NCBI RefSeq assembly: GCF_016889705.1
Contig: NZ_CP069526.1
Coordinates: forward strand, 2,914,001 to 2,978,000
From: Amycolatopsis sp. FDAARGOS 1241
GTDB taxonomy: Bacteria; Actinomycetota; Actinomycetes; Mycobacteriales; Pseudonocardiaceae
Direction: 5' to 3'
DNA: 64,000 bases
Part shown: positions 56,021-64,000 of the stretch, piece by piece
Layout of the letters: the number at the start of each line of letters is the position of its first letter
How positions within the stretch are numbered: the first letter of the stretch is position 1
The notes under the pieces: generated by a model
The model's database searches: none
What the model saw: only the letters and a program-made list of their open reading frames with translations
Told to the model about the DNA's origin: nothing
Program-made: the position numbers and the translations under genes

Positions 56021-56685
56021 TCCGCGTGCTCGTGGTGGAGGACGAGCCGGTGGCCGCCGAGGCCCACCGGCTCTACGTCGAGCGGCTGCCCGGCTTCACC
56101 GTCGCCGGCGTGGTCCACTCCGGTGGTGACGCGCTGCGCTTCTGCGAGCGCGAAGCCGTCGACCTCGTGCTGCTCGACTTCTACCTGCCCGACACCCACG
56201 GCCTCGCCGTTTGCCGCTCGCTGCGCGCGGCCGGGCTGCCGATCGACGTGATCGCCGTGACGTCGGCGCGCGACCTCGCGCTGGTCAAGGCGGCGGTGTC
56301 GGTGGGGGTGGTGCAGTACCTGCTGAAACCGTTCACGTTCGCGTCGCTGCGGGAGAAGCTGGCGAGCTACGCGGAGTTCCACCGGGCGTCCGGTGAGGTC
56401 ACCGGCCAGGCCGAGATCGACCGCGCGCTCGCCACCCTGCGCACCAGCGAGCACACCGCGCTGCCGAAGGGGATGAGCGGCGAGACGCTCGAAGCGATCA
56501 CCACGGCGCTGGCCGGCGCCGACGAAGGTCTCTCGGCCGCCGCGGCCGCCAGTGCGATCGGCGCGTCGCGCGTCACCGCCCGCCGGTACCTGGAGTACCT
56601 GGCCGACAACGGCCTGGTCCACCGCGAACCCCGTTACGGCCAGGTCGGCAGGCCCGAGGTCTGGTACCGCTATGGCCCCGTATAA
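56017..56685 (+). CDS. Response regulator, CitB/DcuR type
   Basis: A 222-residue regulator. The receiver domain (1-118) has acidic pair Glu8/Asp9, phospho-acceptor Asp54 in VLLDFYLPD, the Thr of VTSARD and Lys of LLKPF. The C-terminal helix-turn-helix of the CitB type (about 150-215) shows SGETLEAITTALA ... SAAAAASAIGASRVTARRYLEYLADNGLVHREPRYG. The GTG at 56017 overlaps the kinase stop. It should activate dctA and perhaps other C4-acid genes when dicarboxylate is present. Confidence 0.92.
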   Translation: MIRVLVVEDEPVAAEAHRLYVERLPGFTVAGVVHSGGDALRFCEREAVDLVLLDFYLPDTHGLAVCRSLRAAGLPIDVIAVTSARDLALVKAAVSVGVVQYLLKPFTFASLREKLASYAEFHRASGEVTGQAEIDRALATLRTSEHTALPKGMSGETLEAITTALAGADEGLSAAAAASAIGASRVTARRYLEYLADNGLVHREPRYGQVGRPEVWYRYGPV

Positions 56686-56761
56686 CGCCCTATACCGCTC
56701 GGGTCGGGCCCGCGCCCGGCACGGTACGGTCACCGCGAACCGACGCTGAGGAGACCCCCGG

Positions 56762-57190
56762 GTGCCTGCCGACCCACGTCCACGGCTGCGGCTGTGGCAC
56801 CTCACCGAATCCCGCTTCTCGCCACGCTCCCCGGACTTCACCACCCGCACGACCGCGTTCACCGTGCGCCGCCCCCTCGACGGCGACGCGCGCGACACCG
56901 TCACGTGCCCCTGGTGCGGCACCGAACTCCGGCTGCGCGTCTCGTCGCCGGAACGCTTCCGCCGCTCGCTGCGACAGTGGGCGCTCGGGTGCGCGGCCGC
57001 GCTGCTGACGGTCGCCGCCGGCGCCGTGGTCGTCGTCGCGACGCCGCTCCCGGTGGCGGGCGTGGTGCTGCTGGTGGGCGGGTTCCTGGCCGTGGTCATC
57101 ACGGCCGCGGGCTGGTGGTGGGGCACCGGCGTGCGCCCGGACGGCTCGCCGGAGCCGCACCACATCCGGCCCGACCGGTCTCGCCGCTGA
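56762..57190 (+). CDS. Small membrane protein with a zinc-ribbon-like CxxC
   Basis: A 142-residue protein of unknown function. The N-terminal 65 residues are hydrophilic and contain VTCPWCGTELRLRV, one half of a zinc ribbon. Two membrane helices follow (about 74-97 and 101-122, ending AAGWWWG), then a basic tail. The GTG at 56762 follows GGAGACCCCCG. It lies 76 bp after the response regulator and converges on the GH20 remnant. I do not recognise a named family. Confidence 0.55.
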   Translation: MPADPRPRLRLWHLTESRFSPRSPDFTTRTTAFTVRRPLDGDARDTVTCPWCGTELRLRVSSPERFRRSLRQWALGCAAALLTVAAGAVVVVATPLPVAGVVLLVGGFLAVVITAAGWWWGTGVRPDGSPEPHHIRPDRSRR

Positions 57191-57220
57191 GCTTCCGGCA
57201 CCCGCCGCGGGGTGTGCGGA

Positions 57221-58608
57221 TCAGCTCGGCCGGCCCGGCACCCCCGGCCGGGTCTGCCGCGGGTGCGGCCCGTGGAGGGGCCGGTATTCGACACCGAGCG
57301 CGTCGAGCCGCGGGAGGTGGTGCTCGCGCAGGCGGGGCAGGAACTCCGCGAAGTCGCGCGGGCCGGTGCTCCAGGCGACCTCGGCGAATGCGCTGAGCCG
57401 CGGGCAAGCGGCGTAGTCCACGCGCCGCGGTGTCGAGGTGCTCGGACCACACCTGGGCCTGCACGCCGCGCAGCCGGGGGCCGGCCAGTGCCGGTTCGTG
57501 GGCGTGGACGTCTTCGAGCGTGCGCAGGTAGCCGACGGGAATGGGCTCGTCCGGGTGGTCGGACTGGCGGTGGTCGAGGTACACGCGGTCTTCGGGACAC
57601 AGCACGACGTCGTGGCCGAGCGAAGCGGCCAAGGAGCCTCGTGCTTCGCTCTGCCACGCGCTGATCACCATCGGCGGCAGGCCCTCGATGTCCAGCACCT
57701 CGTCCCAGCCGAGCGCCCGCCGGCCGCGTGACGCGAGGTGGGCCGCCATCTCCCGCACGAACCGGCCGTGGGCCTCGGTCGCGCCGGTGACCTCTTCGCC
57801 GCCGAGCCCGATCACCGGCGAGGGGAAAACGTCCACCACGTGGTGGAACACCGCGCGGAAGAAGTCCACAGTGGACTCCGACGGGTCGAGCAGCGACGTG
57901 CTGATGCCCCACGACGTCGACACTTCCCACTCCGCGCTCGGGTCCGGGCCGAGTTCGGGGTAGGCGGCGATGGCCGCGCAGACGTGGCCGGGGACGTCGA
58001 TCTCGGGCACGACCGTGTCGGCGCGGGCAGCGGCGTACGCGACGATCTCGCGCAGGTCGTCGGTCGAGTAGAACCCGAAGTGCGGGCGGCCGTCGCGTTC
58101 GGGGCCGTCGTGGCGCCCGGCCATCGACGAGCGCCGCCAGCCGCCGACCGACGTCAGCTTCGGGAACCGCGGCACCTCGAGGCGCCAGCCCTGGTCGTCC
58201 GTGAGGTGCAGGTTCAGCACGTTGAGCTTGTGCGCTGCCAGCAGGTCGACGAACCGCAGCACTTCCGCCTTCGTGCGGAAGTGCCGTGCGACGTCGAGCA
58301 GACAGCCGCGCCAGCCCAGCCGCGGGTTGTCCTCCACGACCCCGCAGGGCAGCCGCTGCCCGGCGCGGATCGGCGCGGCGCGGAACGCGTCCTGGCCGGC
58401 GAGCTGCCGCAGGGTCTGGCGGCCGTAGACCTCGCCTGCCGTGCCGGCGACGCACAGCGTGACACCGGTCGGCGTGATCGTGAGCCGGTAGCCCTCCGCG
58501 CGGGCAGCTCCGGCGCGGGCCGCACGGTGACCGGCGCCGGCCACGGGCACGTGCCGGCCCCTCGGTCACCGAGACCGGGCGGGGGAGCAGGGTGTCGAAT
58601 CCGGGCAT
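57221..58608 (-). pseudogene. GH20 beta-N-acetylhexosaminidase, N-terminal deletion and frameshift
   Basis: ATG 58608 reads MPGFDTLLPRPVSVTEGP, the GH20 start, but the following N-terminal domain (about 80 residues) is missing. Another frame resumes at EGYRLTITPTGVTLCVAGTAGEVYGRQTLRQL. The catalytic barrel then runs in one frame: DVARHFRTKAEVLRFVDLLAAHKLN, LHLTDDQGWRLE, EIDVPGH, IGLGGEEVTG (the catalytic acid pair reads Glu-Glu where many relatives have Asp-Glu), and AWQSEARG. At about 57425 a shift moves to VDYAACPRLSAFAEVAWS, ending at 57221. No signal peptide is evident. The intact enzyme would remove terminal GlcNAc or GalNAc. Confidence 0.8.
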
Positions 58609-58639
58609 GCTCAGCCTTCACCGCGCCGGACATCCCGGC

Positions 58640-59600
58640 GACGATGCCACCGGTGTCCACACTGGACACGATCTTCAGTCCGGTGCCACGGCCGGTGACG
58701 GTGAAGGTGGCGATGGTGTTGGGGCCGCGGACGGTCGCATAGACGAACTTAGCGTCCTTCCGGACCGCGATCTCGCCGGGGAACAGGTCACCCGTGGCTC
58801 CGGCGGGCACGGCCGCGACGACCGCGAGCGGCGTCAGCTTGCCTGGGGCGGCGTCCCACGACAGCAAAGTGAGCTCTGGCCGCAGCTCCTGGGCGAGGTA
58901 GGCGTAGCGGCCGTTCGAGTGGAAGGTCCGGTGGCGTGGCCCGGCGCCTGCGGGGAGCGTGAGCTGCTGGTGCAGCGCGAGTTTCCCCGTTGCGGTGTCC
59001 AGTGTGTACACGTCGATGGAGTCGGCGCCGAGGTCTACCGACAGCACCCACCCGCCGGCCGGGTCGTTCGCGACCTGGTGCGCGTGCGCGTCGCGTTCGG
59101 CTCCGACGTGCTGCTGCAGGTCCGTGGCCGCGCCCAGCTCGCCACCGTCGAGGATCGCAGGATGACGACGCTGGGGGGCGTAGTTGGCCGCGAGCACGTA
59201 CTTCTGGAATGCTGTGCACCGACAGGTGTGTCGGCGCGCTGCCCTTCGAGGACACGGAGCCGAGCAGCCGCGGGTTCTCGGCGTCGCTCACGTCGAGCGC
59301 CGAGATCGCCCCCTCCGGGTCGCTTTCGTTCGTGACGTAGAGCGTGCGGCCGTCGCGGCCGCGGTCGAACCACGACGCGTCGGGCACCGTGCGCACCGGG
59401 GTCAGCACGCTGCTCCTGCGGTTCACGACGTCGAGGCCGTGGCCGGCGGGTGGGGTGCTGGTGTAGCTGCCGACGTAGACGGTGGTGCCGGCCGCGCGCG
59501 GACGGCCGGGTGCGGCCGCGGCGAGCTGCCCTCCGACCACGGTGGCGAGGCCGGCGGCGCCCGCGGCGCCGAGGAACGTGCGACGGGAGAGTCCAGCCAT
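58640..59600 (-). pseudogene. 6-phosphogluconolactonase-like (lactonase, 7-bladed propeller) secreted protein, frameshifted and truncated
   Basis: ATG 59600 begins a Tat signal (SRRTFLGAAGAAGLATVVGGQLA), followed by TVYVGSYTSTPPAGHGLDVV and propeller blades (DGRTLYVTNESDP, GSAPTHLSVHS). At about 59210 an extra base shifts the frame (FQKYVLAANYA in the next frame). A compensating change near 59165 restores DGGELGAATDLQQHVGAERDAHAHQVANDPAGGWVL and SIDVYTLDTATGKL, continuing to VRGPNTIATFTVTGRGTGLKIVSSVDTGG. It then breaks off, losing about the last blade, 40 bp before the GH20 start. The family hydrolyses lactones or acts on cell-envelope sugars. It is non-functional as sequenced. Confidence 0.72.
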
Positions 59601-59732
59601 CGAGGTTTCTCCCAACGGTGAGGGGACCGGTTCTCTGGACGGCGGCGTTCTCGGCAGTGGCCGGGTTGTGCAGCCCGGTGTGGCTCCAGGGCAGTGTGGC
59701 TCGAAGCCGGTGTGGCTCGAAGGTGGTGTGGT

Positions 59733-61123
59733 TCAGACCACTGCCACGATCAATGCTGCCACGGCGAAGCCGCTCACGGAAAGGACTGTTTCCAGCGCGG
59801 TCCACGTTTGCAGCGTCTGGGGCACGGAAAGCCCGAAGTAGCGCGAGACGATCCAGAAACCGCCGTCGTTCACGTGCGAGGCGATGATGGACCCGGCGGA
59901 GATCGCGACGACCACGAGCGCGAGCTGCGCCTGCGAATAGTGCAGCTCCACCACCGACGGCGCGACGATGCCGCTCGTCGTCACGATCGCGACCGTCGCC
60001 GAGCCCTGCGCGATGCGCATGCCGCAGCTGATCACGTACGCCGCGAGGATCACCGGCAGGCCGGCGTCGCCGAGCGAACCCGCCACGGCCTTGCCGATGC
60101 CCGTCGCGGCGAGCACGGCGCCGAAGAACGACCCGGCGCCCACCACCAGCAGGATCATCGCGACCGGCCGCAGCGCGTTGGCCGACAGCTGCGCGAGGTC
60201 CGCGCCCGTCATGCCGCGGCGGTGGCCCAGCAGCCACGACGCGAGCAGCGTCGCGATCGTCAGCGCGATGGCCGGGGTGCCGAGGAACGCCGCGATGCCC
60301 GCGGCCCCGGAGTTCTTCGGCAGCACGATGCTGCCGAACGTGCCCATGAGGATCAGCACGAGCGGATCGCGATGATGCCCGCCACGAGGGCCAGCGACGG
60401 GGGGTTCTGCTCATCTTCGTCGTCGTCGCCGGCCAGCTTCGCGAACTCCTCGGCCAGCGGCACGTCCACGCGCTTGCCGATCCACGTCGAGTACAGGATC
60501 CCGCCGACGAACCACGCCGGGATGCCGCAGACCGCGCCCATCAGGATGAGCCAGCCGAGGTCCACGTGCAGCAGGCCGGCGGCCGCGACGGGCCCGGGGT
60601 GCGGCGGGATGAACGCGTGGGTGATCGACAGGCCCGCCAGCAGCGGCATCGCGTACAGCACGATCGAACGGCCGCCGTGCTTGGCCGCGGCGTAGACCAG
60701 CGGCGCCAGCACGAAGATGCCGATGTCGAAGAACACCGGGATGCCGAAGATCAGGCCGGACAGGCCCATCGCGAGCGGCGCGCGTTTCTCTCCGAAGGTG
60801 CGCAGCAGCGCGGACGTGAGCACGCGCGCGCCGCCGGAGCGCTCGAGGATCGACCCGAGCAGCGTGCCGAGGCCGATGATCGCCGTGATGTGCCCGAGGA
60901 TGCTGCCGAACCCCTTTTCCAGCAAGGAATCCGACGTCTTCTGCGCGGTGCCGACCAGGGTGGCCACCGGCAGCCCGGCGGCCAGCGCGGTCAGCACGCC
61001 CACCACGATCAGGGCGATGAACGGCTCGACCTTGACCTTGATGATGAGCACGAGCAGCACCGCGATGGACACCGCGGCGAGCGTGAGCAGACCGCCGGTC
61101 GTGGTCTGCAGCCAGTGGATCAT
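59733..61123 (-). pseudogene. GntP family gluconate/organic acid permease with single-base deletion
   Basis: ATG 61123 (MIHWLQTTTGGLLTLAAVSIAVLLVL) begins a 463-residue permease with about 12 helices. It has the GntP motifs KTSDSLLEKGFGSILGHITAIIGLGTLLGSILERSGGA, GIPVFFDIGIFVLAPLVYA and HAFIPPHPGPVAAAG. At about 60363 one C is missing: the codons read GIIAI-RSC-stop instead of AIPLVLILMG. The next frame carries on perfectly to ASHVNDGGFWIVSRYFGLSV and the end at 59733. This is a minimal one-base lesion in an otherwise intact gene. The ATG overlaps the stop of the D-aminoacylase gene, so its substrate may be a product or ligand of that pathway. Confidence 0.85.
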
Positions 61124-62715
61124 CGGCCCCTCCCGGGGGAGCGAAGGGAATGCCCGGCGAGGGCGCCGGTGGGGAGACCGTCCTCGAGCGCGGCGACGCC
61201 GTTCACGAAGACGTGGGAGATGCCCGTGGCGGGCCGGCGCGGGTGGTCGAACGTCGCGGTGTCGCCGACCGTCTCGGGATCGAACAGCACCAAATCGGCC
61301 GCGTACCCGGGGCGCACGAACCCCCGATCGGGGAGCCGCAGCCGCCGCGCCGGGCGGCCGGTGAGGTGCGCGACGCAGTCGGCCAGCTCGAGCACGCCCA
61401 GCTCGCGGACGTAGCGGGCGAGGTAACGGGGGAACGTGCCCCACGCGCGCGGGTGCGGCCGGTCGCCGACGAGCAGCCCGTCGGACCCGCCGGTGTGGGT
61501 GCGGTGGCGCATGATCGCCTGCACGTTCCCCTCGTGCCCCACGTGCATCAGGCACGAGGTGCCGAGGCGCTCGTCCACCAGCGCGTCGAAGTACAGCTCG
61601 GCCGGGGCTTTCCCGGCCGTCCGCGCGGACTCGGCGACGCTGTGGCCCGCGAGCGCGGCGTTCTCGGGTCGGCGCACGCCGTTGATCTCGATCGCCGACC
61701 AGTCGACGGGCACGCCGTGCGCACCGTCCGAACCGGACTCCTCGAGCTCGGCGCGGATCCGCTCGCGGGTGTCCGCATCGGACAGTCGCGCCAAGGTCGC
61801 GTCCGGCCCGCCCTCGGTGACCCAGCTGGGCAGCAGCGCCGAGAGGTAGGTCGCGCCGGGCAGGTAGGGGTAGGTGTCGAGGGTGATGTCGCCGCCCGCG
61901 TCGAGCGCGTCGTCGAGCAGCTTCAGCAACTCCGGCGCGCGGCCCTTGTTGACCGAGAAGTTCATCGTCGCGTGCGCGAGGTGCAGCGGACAGCCGGAGC
62001 GGCGCGACACGTCGACCATCTCGGCGAACGCCTCCAGCGCGCCGCTGCCGTAGCTGCGGTGGTGCGGGCTGTAGTAGCCGCCGTGCTCGCCGACCACGCG
62101 GCACAGCTCCACGAGCTCGGCCGTGTCCGCGTACATCCCGGGCGCGTAGGTCAGCCCCGACGACAGGCCGAACGCGCCTTCGGCCAGCCCCGTCGCGACG
62201 AGCTCCTTCATGCGGGTGAGCTCGGCGGGTTTCGCCGGCCGGTCCGCCCAGCCGACGGCGAGCATGCGGACCGTGCCCTGCGGCACGAGGTAGGCCGCGT
62301 TCACGGCGATGCCGCGGTCGAGCCGATCGAGGTACTCGCCGACCGAGCGCCAGCTCCAGTCGAACCCGGCCGGATCGTCGTTCCAGCCCGCGAGCTGCCC
62401 GCGCAGCGTCTCCAGCACGGTGTCGTCGACCGGCGCGTAGGAAAGGCCGTCCTGCCCGAGGACCTCGGTGGTGACGCCCTGGGAAACCTTGGCGAGGTGG
62501 TCCGGGTTCGCGAGCAGCTGCAGATCGGAGTGCGAGTGCATGTCGATGAACCCGGGCGCCAGCACCAGCCCGTCGGCGTCGAGCACTCGCCCGCCCGTGA
62601 GCGAGCCGGGTCCGGCGACATCGGTGATGCGGCCGTCCTCGAGTCCGACGTCGTGGCGGGTGATCGGGCCGCCGGTGCCGTCCGCGACCTGCGCGCCGCG
62701 GATGACGAGAGTCAT
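61120..62715 (-). CDS. N-acyl-D-amino-acid deacylase (D-aminoacylase)
   Basis: A 531-residue amidohydrolase-superfamily enzyme that removes the acyl group from N-acyl-D-amino acids. DADGLVLAPGFIDMHSHSD holds His60 and His62, which bind zinc. TTEVLGQDGLSYAP supplies the Cys/Gly region, EHGGYYSPHHRSYG and PLHLAHATMNF the further metal His residues, and MRHRTHTGGSDGLLVGDRPHPRAWGTFPRYL the catalytic Asp region. The ATG at 62715 overlaps the TGA of the upstream gene by one base. Its own TGA overlaps the GntP start. The gene is intact and forms a D-amino-acid salvage unit with the upstream protein. Confidence 0.93.
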   Translation of the reverse strand: MTLVIRGAQVADGTGGPITRHDVGLEDGRITDVAGPGSLTGGRVLDADGLVLAPGFIDMHSHSDLQLLANPDHLAKVSQGVTTEVLGQDGLSYAPVDDTVLETLRGQLAGWNDDPAGFDWSWRSVGEYLDRLDRGIAVNAAYLVPQGTVRMLAVGWADRPAKPAELTRMKELVATGLAEGAFGLSSGLTYAPGMYADTAELVELCRVVGEHGGYYSPHHRSYGSGALEAFAEMVDVSRRSGCPLHLAHATMNFSVNKGRAPELLKLLDDALDAGGDITLDTYPYLPGATYLSALLPSWVTEGGPDATLARLSDADTRERIRAELEESGSDGAHGVPVDWSAIEINGVRRPENAALAGHSVAESARTAGKAPAELYFDALVDERLGTSCLMHVGHEGNVQAIMRHRTHTGGSDGLLVGDRPHPRAWGTFPRYLARYVRELGVLELADCVAHLTGRPARRLRLPDRGFVRPGYAADLVLFDPETVGDTATFDHPRRPATGISHVFVNGVAALEDGLPTGALAGHSLRSPGRGR

Positions 62716-64000
62716 CAGAACCACGTCCGCACGAAGTCGACGACGGTCTCGCCGTCGGTGTCCACCACCGGCAGCAGGGGCCACTTGTCGAACGTCGTGC
62801 ACGGGTGCGACAGGCCGAGCCGCACCCAGTCGCCCACCTCGACGGGCGAGTCCACCGGCAGCGCGAGGAACGCGTGCTGGTCGTTGAGCTTCGTGACGGT
62901 GTGCCCGGCGAGTTGCGTGACCACGCCGTCCTTGCGCAGCAGCTGCGGTTCGGGCATGCCCTCGTCGTAGGGCAGGTCGCGCTTTCCCGCGGTCAGGAGC
63001 GCGAGCTCGGCCGTCGGCTGCGACGTGACCTGCGCCCACGCGTGCAAGGCGGCGTGGAACGGCTCGACGCCCGCCAGGCGCGGGTGGGCGCCGAGCGGCG
63101 AGATCTCGCGGTAGAAGCCGTCGTCGTGCGTGACGTACGCCCCGCTGCGCAGAATCGGCAGCACGTCCAGGCCCCCGGGCCACGGTTTCGTGAGCTCTTC
63201 GGCGACGCGGTCGAAGTACGCGCTGCCGCCGGCCGTCACGTACACCCGGCCTTCGGCGAGAAATCCCTTGTCCGCGAACGCGATCGCCGAATCACGCAGG
63301 GTGTCCACATAGGAGCTGATCTTCGCCAGTGCGGAGTCGTCGGTGTCGTGCGACAGCGCGCCCTCGTAGCCGCCCGTGCCGCGCAGCCGCAGTGCCGGGC
63401 TCTTCGCGACCGCCTCGGCCACGGCCAGCGCCGTCTCCGGCTCGCGCACCCCGGTGCGCCCGCCCGCACCGCCGAGTTCCACCAGCACGTCGACCGGCCG
63501 CGCCGATCCGGCCAGTGCCTCGCTCATCAGCTCGGCCCCGCGCACCGAGTCGACCCAGCAGACGAACTCGAAGGTGGGGTCCGCGGCCAGCTCACCGGCG
63601 AGCCACCGCAGGCCGGCGGGGTCCACGAGCTGGTTGGCCAGCAGGATCCGCGACACCCCGAAGGCTCGGTAGATCCGCAGGTGGCCCGCGTTCGCGGCGG
63701 TGACGCCCCACGCGCCGTGCTCGATCTGGCGCAGGAACAGCTCGGGCGCCATCGTCGTCTTGCCGTGCGGCGCGAGCGCGATGCCGTGGCCGGAGCACCA
63801 AGCGGCCATCGTGGCGAGGTTGTGCTCCACCGCGGCGGCGTCGAGCACCACGAACGGGCCGAAGAAGCCGTCGGCGAACAGGTTCGCGCGGCGGGCGGCG
63901 GCCTCGTCGAGCGTGAGGCCGGCGAGTGCGGGCGCGATCGAGCGGAACCGCCAGTCGATCTTCTCGGCGCGGCCCGCGCGGACGGCGGCGGTCAGAGTGG
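62715..64000 (-). CDS. D-serine deaminase-like / alanine-racemase-fold PLP protein (5' end outside window)
   Basis: At least 427 residues of a fold-type III PLP enzyme (DSD1 / D-threonine-aldolase-like). FGPFVVLDAAAVEHNLATMAAWCSGHGIALAPHGKTTMAPELF carries the PLP Lys in PHGKT. VDVLVELGGAGGRTGVRE follows, and the C-terminal metal-binding domain has LAGHTVTKLNDQHAFLAL and LGLSHPCTTFDKWPLLPVVDTDG with the zinc His and Cys typical of DSD1. It is likely to deaminate or cleave a D-amino acid released by the D-aminoacylase downstream. The frame is open to the right edge of the window, so the start codon lies beyond 64000. Confidence 0.88.
   Translation of the reverse strand, partial: TLTAAVRAGRAEKIDWRFRSIAPALAGLTLDEAAARRANLFADGFFGPFVVLDAAAVEHNLATMAAWCSGHGIALAPHGKTTMAPELFLRQIEHGAWGVTAANAGHLRIYRAFGVSRILLANQLVDPAGLRWLAGELAADPTFEFVCWVDSVRGAELMSEALAGSARPVDVLVELGGAGGRTGVREPETALAVAEAVAKSPALRLRGTGGYEGALSHDTDDSALAKISSYVDTLRDSAIAFADKGFLAEGRVYVTAGGSAYFDRVAEELTKPWPGGLDVLPILRSGAYVTHDDGFYREISPLGAHPRLAGVEPFHAALHAWAQVTSQPTAELALLTAGKRDLPYDEGMPEPQLLRKDGVVTQLAGHTVTKLNDQHAFLALPVDSPVEVGDWVRLGLSHPCTTFDKWPLLPVVDTDGETVVDFVRTWF

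Overview
The window comes from a GC-rich actinomycete. Codon use, GTG starts, ATGA-type overlaps and gene content (uvrA/uvrB, an MmpS-like protein, SCP2, P450 and FadD catabolism, a RES/Xre toxin-antitoxin pair) suggest a Pseudonocardiaceae member such as Amycolatopsis; that placement is inference from protein resemblance only. No rRNA, tRNA or CRISPR array was seen.

Layout. 1-3.4 kb: a minus-strand DrrAB-type ABC ATPase, a chimeric permease/glycosyltransferase gene, a NarL-type histidine kinase and the start of its response regulator. 3.5-8.4 kb: a DUF402 protein, a broken DUF5685 gene, uvrB, an array of about nine degenerate 71-bp G-rich repeats, and a YjbR/MmcQ protein. 8.5-15.4 kb: a glyoxalase-fold protein, a secreted S37 peptidase broken by an amber codon, an enoyl-CoA hydratase, and an ABC system whose ATPase is fused to a secreted alpha/beta hydrolase. 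15.5-20 kb: terC under a yybP-ykoY-type manganese riboswitch, an S9 peptidase, and a RES/Xre toxin-antitoxin pair. 20-21.8 kb: an insertion-sequence graveyard of IS110 and IS481-like remnants. 21.8-34.6 kb: a LacI regulator divergent from an FGGY kinase, an AraC regulator, a frameshifted NUDIX gene, an MmpS-like protein, a FetB-like permease, a histidine phosphatase, a Na+/H+ antiporter with a UBP zinc finger, a type B esterase, YchJ, RNase HI, a GT39 mannosyltransferase-like protein and a DUF1684 protein. 34.6-43.3 kb: a degradative cluster (enoyl-CoA hydratase, HpaB-type hydroxylase, SDR, two TetR regulators, acyl-CoA ligase, an alcohol dehydrogenase/aldehyde dehydrogenase deletion chimera, P450, SCP2) with two palindromic operator types. 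43.5-48.1 kb: an MBL-fold hydrolase, an acyltransferase-3 remnant, and uvrA. 48.1-52.7 kb: a lipoprotein, an ECF sigma factor with its zinc anti-sigma factor, a START protein, and a frameshifted MFS pump divergent from a frameshifted HxlR regulator. 52.8-57.2 kb: a DctA dicarboxylate transporter divergent from a DcuS/DcuR-like two-component system, and a small membrane protein. 57.2-64 kb: a minus-strand run of a D-serine-deaminase-like protein (running off the window), D-aminoacylase, a frameshifted GntP permease, and decayed 6-phosphogluconolactonase-like and GH20 hexosaminidase genes.

The most striking property of the window is gene decay. At least a dozen genes carry frameshifts, an in-frame stop, or deletions that join unrelated genes, while housekeeping genes (uvrA, uvrB, terC, rnhA, dctA) are intact. 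The breaks lie mainly in accessory transport and catabolic genes. Some lie in C/G runs, so sequencing error cannot be excluded for individual indels. The two gene fusions and the IS graveyard cannot be explained that way.

Regulation is unusually readable here. There is a riboswitch that probably releases a sequestered ribosome binding site, a LacI operator just downstream of a TTGACA/TAGCGT promoter, paired TetR-type palindromes 64 bp apart between divergent catabolic units, and a second palindrome overlapping the -35 of the acyl-CoA ligase. Several strong intrinsic terminators separate convergent genes, and several promoters place the -10 box 6-7 bases before the start codon, which implies leaderless transcripts.
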